In this document: one piece after another, positions 26,508 through 35,071 of the stretch
Layout: every line of letters starts with the position of its first letter
Numbering within the stretch: the first letter of the stretch is position 1
NCBI GenBank assembly: GCA_964500205.1
Contig: CAZCNS010000017.1
Span: 1 to 64,000 of the forward strand
DNA from: UBA10329 sp964500205
GTDB taxonomy: Bacteria; Bacteroidota; Bacteroidia; UBA10329
Direction: 5' to 3'
DNA: 64,000 nucleotides
Notes under the pieces: model-generated
What the model was told of the DNA's origin: nothing
Database searches by the model: none
The model's input: the letters and a program-made list of their open reading frames with translations, nothing else
Position numbers and translations under genes: made by a program

Positions 26508-27529
26508 GCAGGGCGCGGATTGCGGTATCTTAAGAGCCTGTCGGGGCCGATGTCCTCTGCGCTGTTCGGGGGCAGTGCGATCACTGGAGCGGCCACGCCC
26601 TTGCCGATGTGCTGCGGACTCACGTAGCGTCTGGCCTCATCCCATAGCCCGCTCTGGAGGAATGAGTTGAGCACCGCAGGGCCGCCCTCGACCAGCACCG
26701 ACTGCACATCGGCACCATGCAGTGCAGTGAGCACCTCCTTTAGGTCACGGACATCGTTGACCCTAAGCTGGTACGTGAGTCCGTTGCGGCCCTCCTTCAC
26801 TTCATTGACCACAATAACGGGTTCCTGACCTTCAAAAAGACGCAGGTCGCTCGTTAGGGTCAGCTCGCGGTCGATAACTATACGGATGGGATTCTTCCCG
26901 TTCACATGCCGCACAGTGAGCGAAGGGTCGTCAAGCAGAGCGGTGCGAGTGCCGACCATGATGGCCGACTCCTGCGACCGCCAAAGGTGGGTCAACACAT
27001 TGGCCGGTGTGGCGGTGATGGGTAGTGCCGACTCCAGATCGCCTGACCGCTTCCCGTCCACGAACCCGTCCTGGGTCTCAGCCCATTTAAGCACGATGTA
27101 GGGTCTTTTTTTTCCGTGAAAAAGAAAGAACCTGCGGTTAAGTTCGATGGCCTCATCGCGCAGAAGACCGACATGCACCCTAATGCCCTTGTCGCGCAGT
27201 TTGGCAATGCCCCTTCCCGCCACCTTGGCAAAGGGGTCTTCGGTAGCGATGAACACCTCGGGGATGCCCATGTCAACGATAAGGTCGGCACAGGGCGGGG
27301 TCTTCCCAAAATGGGAACAAGGCTCCAAACTCACATACATCGTGGAGTCGCGCAGCAGCGACCTGTCAGATACAGCTCGCACCGCATTCACCTCTGCATG
27401 AGCCTCTCCGTACCGCTGGTGAAACCCTTCCCCGATGATGCGACCATGATGAACGATGACGCAGCCTACCATCGGATTTGGCGCAACATAGCCACTGCCG
27501 AGCGCGGCAAGGTCAAGGCATCGTTTCAT
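26504..27529 (-). CDS. ribD: Bifunctional diaminohydroxyphosphoribosylaminopyrimidine deaminase / uracil reductase
   Basis: 341 residues from ATG 27529 (MKRCLDLAALGSGYVAPNPM). The zinc-binding deaminase motifs are HAEVNAVRAV and SLEPCSHFGKTPPCADLI. The reductase half has IVLKWAETQDGFVDGKRSG and SVLVEGGPAVLNSFL. The enzyme carries out two steps of riboflavin synthesis. A longer reading from TTG 27556 would start inside the promoter's -7 element; GTG 27547 is another alternative that adds six residues. Its stop overlaps the transporter gene by four bases. Confidence 0.93.
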   Translation of the reverse strand: MKRCLDLAALGSGYVAPNPMVGCVIVHHGRIIGEGFHQRYGEAHAEVNAVRAVSDRSLLRDSTMYVSLEPCSHFGKTPPCADLIVDMGIPEVFIATEDPFAKVAGRGIAKLRDKGIRVHVGLLRDEAIELNRRFFLFHGKKRPYIVLKWAETQDGFVDGKRSGDLESALPITATPANVLTHLWRSQESAIMVGTRTALLDDPSLTVRHVNGKNPIRIVIDRELTLTSDLRLFEGQEPVIVVNEVKEGRNGLTYQLRVNDVRDLKEVLTALHGADVQSVLVEGGPAVLNSFLQSGLWDEARRYVSPQHIGKGVAAPVIALPPNSAEDIGPDRLLRYRNPRPA

Positions 27530-27553
27530 AAATGAAAAGTGATCCACGGTCGG

Positions 27554-27561
27554 CAAAGATA
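27554..27561 (-). promoter_or_regulatory. Promoter -7 element of ribD
   Basis: On the minus strand TATCTTTG is an exact TAnnTTTG. It ends 24 bases before ATG 27529 and 6 bases before GTG 27547, and it contains the TTG (27556-27554) that would otherwise be the most upstream start. This decides against the longest reading of ribD. Confidence 0.6.
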
Positions 27562-27586
27562 CCTGCGGCCATGCGGCAGAAGCGGT

Positions 27587-29986
27587 TCAGTGAACCACCA
27601 TCCGCTGGCGGGCTAAGATGCGCCTATCGTCTGTGGCCTGCACGATGTAAACCCCGGGAGCCATGCCATCGCGCATGATCTCCATGCGGCCATCGGTCAT
27701 GGTGCCAAGGTTGCCCACCACCTTGCCTGTGATGTCCATCACCTGCACCTCCAGCGGGGTGCTGAAGCGGTTGGTTACGCGCAGTGTGGCCCTCTCAGAG
27801 AACGGGTTGGGGAAAATCTCCATCGCGATGCCGCCATTCTCCAATTCGTCCACGCTCACATTGGTGACCACACAACCGTCAACAATTCTTGGGATGACCT
27901 CCTCGTAAGCCCCATTAACAATGGTGTGAACCTGACTGATACATACTTCAGGAGCATTGATGGTCAAATAGTTGATCCGACAGAGGGGAACTGGCACGTT
28001 ATTCCTTTCAATCAATGAATCCTGATATGATAAACCGATTACGCGCCCACCTCCTACAGCAGCTGACGGAGTAATGGGATACTGCTGCGGATCGATGAGG
28101 TTGGTGACACTGCCGATGTTCACACCACTCATGTCGAACTGATAAGCCACCACCTTGGCGGTCGGGTTGAGGATGTGGATATCGATGGTCTGATTCTCGA
28201 AGTCGATGGCACCGATGCTGAGTTTCACAGTATCGAAGATGTTGGTGAGACCGTACGGGAAAACGCAATGGTCATGGGCCGATCCTGTCACGTGCATGTC
28301 GATGGTCATCGCACAGTCTGTGAGGAGGGCCGCATCATAGACATCGATCTCCCCATCAGCATTGAGGTCCTTGCAAGTCGTAGCATCGGTATCATCAGCA
28401 ATGATGGCCGAGACGTACATCTGTGCATCCACAGCGTTGTGAACCCCATCGGTGTTCAGGTCTCCCCTCAACACGCTGCCACCACAATCGCCCGTGCAGT
28501 CAGGCTGGGAGTTACCATAGACCACCCCGGCACAATCGGTATAGAGTTCACACTCGTCACGCTGCTCCACGAAGAGCGTTCCATCTTCGGTGCGGCCTAT
28601 GTAGATGCAGACCTGCGCCCAGTTGTTGGAATAGCTCAACTCATGTCGGCCCAAGGCATCGGGCCGCTGCAACCAGTTGGTGGTGTTCACGAAGGTGTAG
28701 AGCCCAGTATCCACATCAGTAATATCGATGAACTGGCAGTCGAGGCCCGCGTCATAGATGTCGCCACAACCCTTGGAGATGCCCATCGTACTGCAACCGT
28801 ACTGAGCGGTGCCGCCACCCGACCAGCACTCCAGGTCCATCACGCAAAATCCGTTCTTGAACCCGATAGGCACCTCCGCCCCGTTGACATCGAACAGGCG
28901 GTACTCTGCATAAGAGTCGTAATGAATGTGATTGTGGCAGTTCTGGAAATTGAACTGATCAGGGTTCGCCTGTGGGCTGCCGATGTAGTAGTCCGTGTTG
29001 CCGACATTGAGAATGTGCGTGGAAAAACGGAGCACGTTACGCAGACCATAACCGCTAAGGCACCCTTCCTCCACACGGCAATCGTTATTGCTCGCCACCA
29101 AGGATGACAGATACATGGACGAGGCCAGCATTTCCTCATTCAGTGTGAGGTCAGGGCCATCTGGACAGTCCGGGTCACCGGGAAAGAAGCACTCACCAGA
29201 ACTAACAGTTGCAAGCGGGTTGTAGTTGCAAGCAGATTGGTTCATACAACCCTCGATCGGGCCGTTGTAGACCAGCTCCCAGTTGATGCTCCCTGTGCAG
29301 GTGTTGTTGTTGCTCCCGATACGGATCCAGTAGGTCACACCAGCCTCCAACAGCGCTGCCCCGATCATCGCCTGCGGGCCGCAACCGCCTTGATTGTTGT
29401 CATAGTAAACAGTGGCCGTGTTGTCATCGGCAGGGACCAGTCCCTGGCAATAGTCATAGACCCAGATGCGCGTGTCGCAGGAGTTGTCGCAGGCAAGGAT
29501 GCCGTACGTGCCATGCTCCGAAGGCGTGAATTCGTACCAAGTGTTGTTCTCGGGCGCAGTGTAGGACCCAAGCCCCACTTCTATGGCAGATGAGCAGGCG
29601 AGACCAGGACCGCAGTTGAAGAATGCCTGAGTTCCCGTGCCGAAATCGCCACCGGTGGCCACCTCTTCGCCATCAATAGACACACGGTAGTAGCCCTCTC
29701 CGTAACTACAGCAGATACCATCGCCAAAAGAATCCCATATCTGGAATCGCAGACAGGCATCTGCTGAAACACAGTATGTGTAGGACTGGTAGGAATTGTT
29801 CTCGTAGGTCGGTGAGCTTCCACCTGAAGCAATGGTGCCACCATTGGCGTAGCCCAACTGCCAAGTGGTCTCGTATCCGAAATTGTCCGTCATGACCTCC
29901 ACCACAACCTCCACCTGCTGAGGTGGGCATTGAGCCATCGCGATTGAAGTGAAAAGGAAAAGCGGAAGGAGGAGAAGTCTTTTCAT
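27587..29986 (-). CDS. Secreted lysyl oxidase domain protein with dockerin and type IX sorting domain
   Basis: 799 residues from ATG 29986. A signal peptide (1-18) is followed by Cys-rich beta modules, and a short GCMNQSACNYNPLA repeat lies near 246-260. A lysyl oxidase domain spans about 290-475. It has the copper-binding CHNHIHY (His 351, 353, 355), Lys377 in GFKNGFC and Tyr411 in DIYDAGLDCQFIDITD. These correspond to the Lys and Tyr that form lysyl tyrosylquinone in animal enzymes; the spacing (34) is almost the same. A dockerin-like pair follows (about 506-560: GDLNTDGVHNAVDAQ, DLNADGEIDVYDAALL). The last 80 residues (IFPNPFSERATLRV, then GMAPGVYIVQA) are a type A sorting domain for the type IX secretion system. 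It is expected at the cell surface or outside, oxidising amines. Confidence 0.9.
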   Translation of the reverse strand: MKRLLLLPLFLFTSIAMAQCPPQQVEVVVEVMTDNFGYETTWQLGYANGGTIASGGSSPTYENNSYQSYTYCVSADACLRFQIWDSFGDGICCSYGEGYYRVSIDGEEVATGGDFGTGTQAFFNCGPGLACSSAIEVGLGSYTAPENNTWYEFTPSEHGTYGILACDNSCDTRIWVYDYCQGLVPADDNTATVYYDNNQGGCGPQAMIGAALLEAGVTYWIRIGSNNNTCTGSINWELVYNGPIEGCMNQSACNYNPLATVSSGECFFPGDPDCPDGPDLTLNEEMLASSMYLSSLVASNNDCRVEEGCLSGYGLRNVLRFSTHILNVGNTDYYIGSPQANPDQFNFQNCHNHIHYDSYAEYRLFDVNGAEVPIGFKNGFCVMDLECWSGGGTAQYGCSTMGISKGCGDIYDAGLDCQFIDITDVDTGLYTFVNTTNWLQRPDALGRHELSYSNNWAQVCIYIGRTEDGTLFVEQRDECELYTDCAGVVYGNSQPDCTGDCGGSVLRGDLNTDGVHNAVDAQMYVSAIIADDTDATTCKDLNADGEIDVYDAALLTDCAMTIDMHVTGSAHDHCVFPYGLTNIFDTVKLSIGAIDFENQTIDIHILNPTAKVVAYQFDMSGVNIGSVTNLIDPQQYPITPSAAVGGGRVIGLSYQDSLIERNNVPVPLCRINYLTINAPEVCISQVHTIVNGAYEEVIPRIVDGCVVTNVSVDELENGGIAMEIFPNPFSERATLRVTNRFSTPLEVQVMDITGKVVGNLGTMTDGRMEIMRDGMAPGVYIVQATDDRRILARQRMVVH

Positions 29987-30008
29987 CAAGAAGAAAAATT
30001 GTTTCAGT

Positions 30009-30016
30009 CAAAAGTA
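30009..30016 (-). promoter_or_regulatory. Promoter -7 element of the lysyl oxidase gene
   Basis: TACTTTTG on the minus strand is an exact TAnnTTTG, 22 bases ahead of the ATG at 29986. No clear -33 element. Confidence 0.5.
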
Positions 30017-30066
30017 ATCCTTGTCTGGTGTGAACGCATGGCAAAGAGCGTGGTTGCCGATTAGAG

Positions 30067-30969
30067 TCATCGGTGAAGCATTCGGAAGCGCAATTCGTTC
30101 CAGAGAAGGTTCATTTTCCCGAAAAATGACCTTCGTTCTAACCCAAGGTGAAGCCCCGTGAACACGGCCGGGTTGAGTCCTCGCTTCAGAGTCCTTTCAA
30201 AGAGTCCATACTCAGAGTAAGGGAGGTTCTTTCCGACAAGCAATGGCTTGAGCGAGGGCACAATATGCTCAAAGCACGCTCTGTTGTGCCGATGGTACTC
30301 CGTGTCGCGGTCGGGCATCACTTCGAGGCCAAGGTGGGTAGTGAGGTGCAGGTCGGGCCTTATCACGCAATTCTTTGCGAATGCCAGAAGATTGTAAAGC
30401 AGAGAAGCTTCCACGAAAGGCACACCGACACAAATGCCTTCGAGCCGCAACTGGGGTATGAGCGACCTCCGCATCACAAAGCAATCGAATCCGGGATGCG
30501 ACCTACCTACCTCTGCAAGGATCATCGGCAGGTCATCAGGGTTCTGGCCAAGGTCAGCGATGCGCCTGCGATTGATGATGACCGCATCTGTCCCATTGCA
30601 CAGCAGTTGTGTCACAGCACGGTAGAAATACGGCTGCACGATGATGTCCATATTCGTGTAAATGATGAACTCAGCATCTGATGCATCGAATGCACGCTGG
30701 AGCACGTCAGCAATGAGCGGGTAACGCACCTGCCGGGTGAAGCTGCCGTGATCAAGCACACTCTCTTGCAGAAACGAAGTGAGCCTGACCCCGTTCGGAA
30801 CGGCTGCTGCATCCTGCTCGAAAACAGCCGCGAGCAGATCGACCTTCTCCTCAGGACAAAAACGTATCGCATCAGCCAGCGACCTCAGCGTCACGCTCTG
30901 TATGCGCTCCGCATCGGAGCCGGCAGGGGCCCGATACGGATTGACAACGTGCGCGATAAGGGACTTCAT
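30067..30969 (-). CDS. Glycosyltransferase-like protein (GT-A type)
   Basis: 300 residues from ATG 30969 (MKSLIAHVVNPYRAPAGSD); ATG 30993 adds eight residues, and any longer reading overlaps the divergent ACP gene. The centre has AEFIIYTNMDIIVQPYFYRA, which resembles the strand and metal-binding region of GT-A folds, and later HPGFDCFVMRRSLIPQL. The C-terminal part (LKRGLNPAVFTGLHLGLERR) is basic. I do not recognise a named subfamily. It is divergent from the ACP-ketoacyl synthase operon across 79 bases, so the two may be co-regulated. Confidence 0.65.
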   Translation of the reverse strand: MKSLIAHVVNPYRAPAGSDAERIQSVTLRSLADAIRFCPEEKVDLLAAVFEQDAAAVPNGVRLTSFLQESVLDHGSFTRQVRYPLIADVLQRAFDASDAEFIIYTNMDIIVQPYFYRAVTQLLCNGTDAVIINRRRIADLGQNPDDLPMILAEVGRSHPGFDCFVMRRSLIPQLRLEGICVGVPFVEASLLYNLLAFAKNCVIRPDLHLTTHLGLEVMPDRDTEYHRHNRACFEHIVPSLKPLLVGKNLPYSEYGLFERTLKRGLNPAVFTGLHLGLERRSFFGKMNLLWNELRFRMLHR

Positions 30970-31010
30970 CAGGCCAAAGGTAATGGGCTTCATCACCGAA
31001 GCATTTACCC

Positions 31011-31018
31011 TATGTTTG
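31011..31018 (+). promoter_or_regulatory. Promoter -7 element of the ACP operon
   Basis: TATGTTTG is an exact TAnnTTTG and ends 30 bases before the ACP start. Its -33 partner is weak. Confidence 0.5.
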
Positions 31019-31048
31019 CAACTCAAGCCACACCTGTTGCACAGGACC

Positions 31049-31285
31049 ATGAGTATCACCCAATTCATAGCTTCCATCGAGTCGGAGCTGCGAGAGGCTG
31101 ACGAACGTGCCTTTGAGGGCGGAACTGTGCTGCGTGAGCTTCCCAATTGGAGTTCGATGCTGGCCCTGCTGCTCATTGCCAGGATAGACGAGGTGTATGG
31201 CGTACAGCTCTCCGCATCTGAATTTGCCAACGTGCGCACCATCGCAGAGCTGCATGCGCTGGTGTCTCAGCAGACTGTAGGATGA
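31049..31285 (+). CDS. Acyl carrier protein-like protein
   Basis: 78 residues from ATG 31049 (MSITQFIASIESELREAD); upstream in-frame starts would overlap the divergent gene. It has the four-helix ACP pattern. The phosphopantetheine attachment region reads LPNWSSMLAL, where Ser36 occupies the Ser of the usual DSL motif although the preceding Asp is Ser. The later VYGVQLSASEFANVRTIAEL matches helices III-IV of carrier proteins in specialised clusters. It is the first gene of a four-gene operon and overlaps the ketoacyl synthase gene by four bases. It is not the housekeeping AcpP. Confidence 0.8.
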   Translation: MSITQFIASIESELREADERAFEGGTVLRELPNWSSMLALLLIARIDEVYGVQLSASEFANVRTIAELHALVSQQTVG

Positions 31286-32349
31286 ACACCGCTCGGTTAG
31301 GGCAGGTGCGCATCGAGGGGCTGGCTGCGTCAGTTCCATCTCGAACCGTCAGCAATCTCGATTGCGAGCTCATCCCAGACTCTGAAAGGGAACTTTTTAT
31401 CCGCTCCACAGGAATAGCCGAGCGAAGGGTGGCCTCACCGGGCACCTGCACCTCCGACCTGTGCGTTGATGCCGCAAAGCGAATGATGAAGGAATTGGGG
31501 TGGAATGCTACCGATGTGCGAATCATTGTGCTCGTGACCCAGACCCCCGACCACATCACACCGTCCACAGCCGTACTGATACAGGAACGGCTGGGCTGCA
31601 CCACCGAGTGTGCCGCCTTCGACATCAACCTCGGCTGCTCAGGCTACGTCTATGGTCTATGGACAGTGGCATCGCTGCTGCAAGGCATGTCCAATGGAAC
31701 CAAAGCCCTGTTGCTGGCGGGTGATGTGAGCACGGCCTGCATCTCCCCGAACGACCGCAGCACGGTGCCGCTTTTCTCTGATGCCGGGTCGGCCACTGCA
31801 TTGATGAAGGATGACAGCATCGGCACACAGTTGCATTTTGCGCTCAGTTCGCTCGGGCAGGCCAAAGATGCCATTTGGATTCCAGATGGCGGATATCGCA
31901 GGCCCTTCTCGGCTGACAGTCTCTCCATGACCGATCACGGCAGCGGCATCGTCCGCAGATCCACCGACCTCATTCTCAACGGAATCGATGTTTACCAGCA
32001 AGCGGCCCGCAACTGGCCGCAGCAGGTGACCGCCCTGCTCGGTTCTGCTGGCATCGCGGTCAATGATGTTGACCACGCAGTGTTCCATCAGGCCAACCGC
32101 GTGATCAATGAAATGGTGCGGAAGCGCATCGGCCTTTCTGAGGGTCAGACCCCGAGCAGCCTACACTATATTGGTAACTCAGGCACGGCCTCTGTGCCCG
32201 TGACCATGGCCTACTGTCTGCCCAAGCACCTCTGTGAGCATGAACAGACGCTCATTCTGTCGGGTTTCGGGGTGGGGCTGTCGTGGGCCACTGTGACCGG
32301 GCATTTTCCCGCTATGCGGAGTGTGCTGTGGTGCGAATACGATGATTGA
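31282..32349 (+). CDS. 3-oxoacyl-[acyl-carrier-protein] synthase III family protein
   Basis: 355 residues. The catalytic triad of KAS III is intact: Cys119 in INLGCSGYVYGL, His269 in VFHQANRVIN and Asn299 in YIGNSGTASVP. The enzyme should condense an acyl-CoA with malonyl-ACP, or transfer an acyl group. It overlaps the dedicated ACP gene by four bases and is followed 33 bases later by a membrane glycosyltransferase and then by an acetyltransferase. That context is unlike the housekeeping fabH of fatty acid synthesis and suggests a short acyl group for a sugar or lipid. The product is not determined. Confidence 0.9.
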   Translation: MNTARLGQVRIEGLAASVPSRTVSNLDCELIPDSERELFIRSTGIAERRVASPGTCTSDLCVDAAKRMMKELGWNATDVRIIVLVTQTPDHITPSTAVLIQERLGCTTECAAFDINLGCSGYVYGLWTVASLLQGMSNGTKALLLAGDVSTACISPNDRSTVPLFSDAGSATALMKDDSIGTQLHFALSSLGQAKDAIWIPDGGYRRPFSADSLSMTDHGSGIVRRSTDLILNGIDVYQQAARNWPQQVTALLGSAGIAVNDVDHAVFHQANRVINEMVRKRIGLSEGQTPSSLHYIGNSGTASVPVTMAYCLPKHLCEHEQTLILSGFGVGLSWATVTGHFPAMRSVLWCEYDD

Positions 32350-32382
32350 GCCGCCCGCAAGGCGTTTCCTTATTTTCACCCC

Positions 32383-33306
32383 GTGAAGCAGTTTGACTTT
32401 TCCATTGTGATACCCGTCTATGGCGGCAAGGATGCTCTTCCACATCTGCTGGAGCGTATCTTCACTGTATTCAATGAAAGGGAGCAGACTGTTCAGGTAG
32501 TGCTGGTGGACGATGCCAGTCCGCATGGGTGTTGGCCCACCATCGCTGAACTGGCGGAACAGTTCGGTGCGAAAGTGAAAGCCATCAGATTGGCGCGAAA
32601 TAGCGGGCAGCAGTCGGCCACGCTCTGCGGCATCCATCACTCCTCAGCCACTTGGATCATCACCATGGACGATGACCTACAGCACCTGCCCGAAGAGCTT
32701 CCCAAACTCATTGTCAGGCAGCAGGAGACAGGCGCAGACCTTGTCTACGGCATTTTCCCAAACAAGGAGCATTCCATGCTGCGCAATGCGGGAAGTTGGT
32801 TGTTCAACCGAGGCTTCGGGATGCTGGCGAGCACTTCGGGCAACGGATCTGCCTTCAGGTTGGTGCGCGGTTCGGTGTGCGACAGACTGCTCCAGAACTA
32901 CCACCGGCACCTTCTGCTTGACGAGGTGTTGAGCTGGCACGCGGCATCAGTGGCGCAGGTGAAGGTGGCACATGGCGGTCGTCAGGGCGGGAAATCGGGC
33001 TATAGCAACTTGCGCCTTTTCTTGCTTACAATGAACTACGTGGTGAACTACACCGTGCTGCCCCTGCGAATGATGACCTACGGTGGTCTGCTATCATCGC
33101 TCATCACCATGGGCATCGGCATTTACTTCATTTACGAGAAACTTTATGCTGATGTGGCATTGGGCTTCACCTCGCTCATAGTAGCCATCTTCTTCAGCAC
33201 CAGTCTCATCCTGCTGTGCCTCGGAATAATCGGGGAGTACATCAGCCGCATGTACACCAAGGATTGGAACAGGCCACAGTACATCATCGCGGAGATCAAG
33301 GAATGA
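32383..33306 (+). CDS. Polyprenyl-phosphate-type glycosyltransferase family 2
   Basis: 307 residues from a GTG start. The GT2 domain (about 1-220) has FSIVIPVYGGKDALPHLLER, VVLVDDASPHGCWPT and the metal-binding ITMDDDLQHLPEEL. Two C-terminal membrane helices (about 225-245 and 262-285) and the SRMYTKDWNRPQYII tail are as in GtrB/ArnC/dolichol-phosphate transferases, which load a sugar onto undecaprenyl phosphate. It is third in the ACP operon. The stop overlaps the next gene by four bases. Confidence 0.9.
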   Translation: MKQFDFSIVIPVYGGKDALPHLLERIFTVFNEREQTVQVVLVDDASPHGCWPTIAELAEQFGAKVKAIRLARNSGQQSATLCGIHHSSATWIITMDDDLQHLPEELPKLIVRQQETGADLVYGIFPNKEHSMLRNAGSWLFNRGFGMLASTSGNGSAFRLVRGSVCDRLLQNYHRHLLLDEVLSWHAASVAQVKVAHGGRQGGKSGYSNLRLFLLTMNYVVNYTVLPLRMMTYGGLLSSLITMGIGIYFIYEKLYADVALGFTSLIVAIFFSTSLILLCLGIIGEYISRMYTKDWNRPQYIIAEIKE

Positions 33307-33860
33307 CGATACGGGGATTCGGTATCGAACTGGTCAGGCTGAAGGCCGAGCACATCGAGATGCTGCGGCAGTGGCGCAACGACAGCCGCATCAGCAGCCA
33401 CATGGACTTCCGTGAGCAGATCACACCCGAGCAGCAGCAACGGTGGTTCGCCTCGCTCGACCTGAGGTGCGACTTTTACTTCCTGATCAGCTATGACAGG
33501 GGCTTCCACGGCCTCATCCATTTCTCGTCCATCGATTGGGAGAAGGGGGTCGGGCAATCTGGGCTTTTCATTCTATCTGAAGAATTCAGGGGAACGCATC
33601 TTCCGGTCTGCGCATCGGCACTGCTGCTGGAGTATTTTTTCTCGGAAAAAAAACTGCTCTCTTTGGAGGCGAAAGTGATGCTCGGCAATCATGCCGCACT
33701 GGCCTACAACCTTGGCCTTGGCTTCGAGGAGGCCAAATCGGAGCAACCAGAAAGGTTCAAGAGGTTGCGCCTGACCAAGGCCGGATTCTACGAGAAGTTC
33801 GGAAAGGGGCTTGAGGCGCTTAAGCGCATTCACGGAGCGGGGTTCACCGTCTCTGACTGA
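33303..33860 (+). CDS. GNAT family N-acetyltransferase
   Basis: 185 residues from ATG 33303, which overlaps the glycosyltransferase stop by four bases. The opening IELVRLKAEHIEMLRQWRND and ITPEQQQRWFASL are typical of the RimJ/PseH-like branch, and the acyl-CoA-binding region is near FILSEEFRGTHLPVCA. Relatives acylate amino sugars or ribosomal protein N-termini. Placed after a carrier protein, a ketoacyl synthase and a lipid-linked sugar transferase, an amino-sugar acyltransferase is the more likely role; that is inference from context. It ends three bases before the convergent lolD stop. Confidence 0.85.
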   Translation: MTIRGFGIELVRLKAEHIEMLRQWRNDSRISSHMDFREQITPEQQQRWFASLDLRCDFYFLISYDRGFHGLIHFSSIDWEKGVGQSGLFILSEEFRGTHLPVCASALLLEYFFSEKKLLSLEAKVMLGNHAALAYNLGLGFEEAKSEQPERFKRLRLTKAGFYEKFGKGLEALKRIHGAGFTVSD

Positions 33861-33862
33861 CC

Positions 33863-34528
33863 TCACGGACGGGTGTCATCGCGGACAGCACCATCGACCA
33901 TGGTCAACTTGCGGTCGGCCATATCGGCCAGGGAGGCGTTGTGGGTCACGATGACGAAGGTCTGCCCGAAGCGGTCTCGTAGGTCGAAGAACAACTTGTG
34001 GAGTTCCTGCGAAGACGCACTGTCGAGGTTACCGGAGGGTTCATCGGCCAGTACCACAGCGGGCCTGTTGACCAGCGCACGGGCCACAGCAACCCTCTGC
34101 TGCTCACCTCCCGAGAGTTGTGACGGGCGGTGCGATTCCCTGCCCGAAAGGCCAAGCATGGCGAGCAATTCAGATGCATACTTGCGGGCCTCCTGCTCGT
34201 CCGTTCCTGCGATGAAAGCTGGCATGCACACATTCTCAATGGCTGTGAATTCTGGCAGCAGGTGGTGAAACTGGAAAACGAAACCGATCTTCCTGTTTCG
34301 GAACATGGACAGCTGCCTATCGCGCAGGGCAAGCACGTCAATGCCGTCAATGCGCAGAGAACCGCTATCCGCGCGGTCGAGCGTGCCGATGATGTGCAGC
34401 AGCGTGCTCTTGCCTGCGCCCGAAGCCCCTACGATGCTGACGACCTCCCCCTGTGCGATGTCGATATCAACACCGCGCAGCACCTGCAGTCCGCCATATG
34501 CCTTGATGATGCCACGTGCCTCGATCAT
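33863..34528 (-). CDS. lolD: ABC transporter ATP-binding protein, LolD-like
   Basis: 221 residues from ATG 34528 (MIEARGIIKAYGGLQVLRGV); an ATG at 34570 adds 14 residues without family similarity. Walker A is GASGAGKSTLLHIIG, the signature is LSGGEQQRVAVARAL, Walker B is AVVLADEPSGNLD, and the switch His is in VTHNASL. The MacB/LolD-type FQFHHLLPEFTAIENVCMP motif is present. LolD powers lipoprotein release from the inner membrane with LolC/E, which are not in the window. Confidence 0.92.
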   Translation of the reverse strand: MIEARGIIKAYGGLQVLRGVDIDIAQGEVVSIVGASGAGKSTLLHIIGTLDRADSGSLRIDGIDVLALRDRQLSMFRNRKIGFVFQFHHLLPEFTAIENVCMPAFIAGTDEQEARKYASELLAMLGLSGRESHRPSQLSGGEQQRVAVARALVNRPAVVLADEPSGNLDSASSQELHKLFFDLRDRFGQTFVIVTHNASLADMADRKLTMVDGAVRDDTRP

Positions 34529-34574
34529 GCCTGCGAAGGTAATCGCCACGGCACAGCCCTTCATCAGCACTGCG

Positions 34575-34582
34575 TATGTTTG
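34575..34582 (+). promoter_or_regulatory. Promoter -7 element of the small lipoprotein gene
   Basis: TATGTTTG is an exact TAnnTTTG, 27 bases ahead of the start. Confidence 0.45.
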
Positions 34583-34609
34583 GCCGTCTGCAATCCAAAA
34601 TGAAAGACT

Positions 34610-35071
34610 ATGCGTAGTTTCATCCTCCTGATCCTTTTCTGCTCCACACTACTCGGATGCAAGAGCAAGGAGAAATCAACCGTTGCTGTAGCGGCCGACA
34701 ATACCGAGACCGTCACAACTGTGCGCCCCATCATCGTTGACCAAGAGGCGTTCATCGGGCCGAAGGAGATCGACTACTCGGTGAAGCGCTGGGTGATAGA
34801 TGGCGACAGGCTCACTGTGGATGTTCACTACGGTGGCGGATGCCGAGACCATAGCTGGGACATGTATTTCAACGGGGCCATTCTCAAGAGCATGCCTCCG
34901 CAGGCCATTCTGCACCTGCGTCACACCGTGACCGATGGACCTGACCCCTGCCGCGGCATGCCCATGGAGACATTGCAGTTCGATCTTTCCTCCCTGAAAA
35001 ATGTGGCCTCTGGCGAACTGGTGGTCAAATGGGGCGGTGATGCGCAGCTCTCTGCTGTTTACCGCTACTAA
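34610..35071 (+). CDS. Small lipoprotein of unknown function
   Basis: 153 residues. The signal peptide ends in a lipobox (STLLGC, Cys17). The mature part has a Thr/Val-rich linker, then a compact beta domain with VDVHYGGGCRDHSWDMYF, in which a Cys and two His could bind a metal, and a second Cys in DGPDPCRGMP. I do not recognise a named family. It overlaps the convergent dapA stop by four bases (35068-35071). Confidence 0.75.
   Translation: MRSFILLILFCSTLLGCKSKEKSTVAVAADNTETVTTVRPIIVDQEAFIGPKEIDYSVKRWVIDGDRLTVDVHYGGGCRDHSWDMYFNGAILKSMPPQAILHLRHTVTDGPDPCRGMPMETLQFDLSSLKNVASGELVVKWGGDAQLSAVYRY

Noticed and set aside
30994..31242. Extended N-terminus of the glycosyltransferase-like gene
   Set aside because: It would run antisense through the ACP gene and is Ser-rich without similarity.
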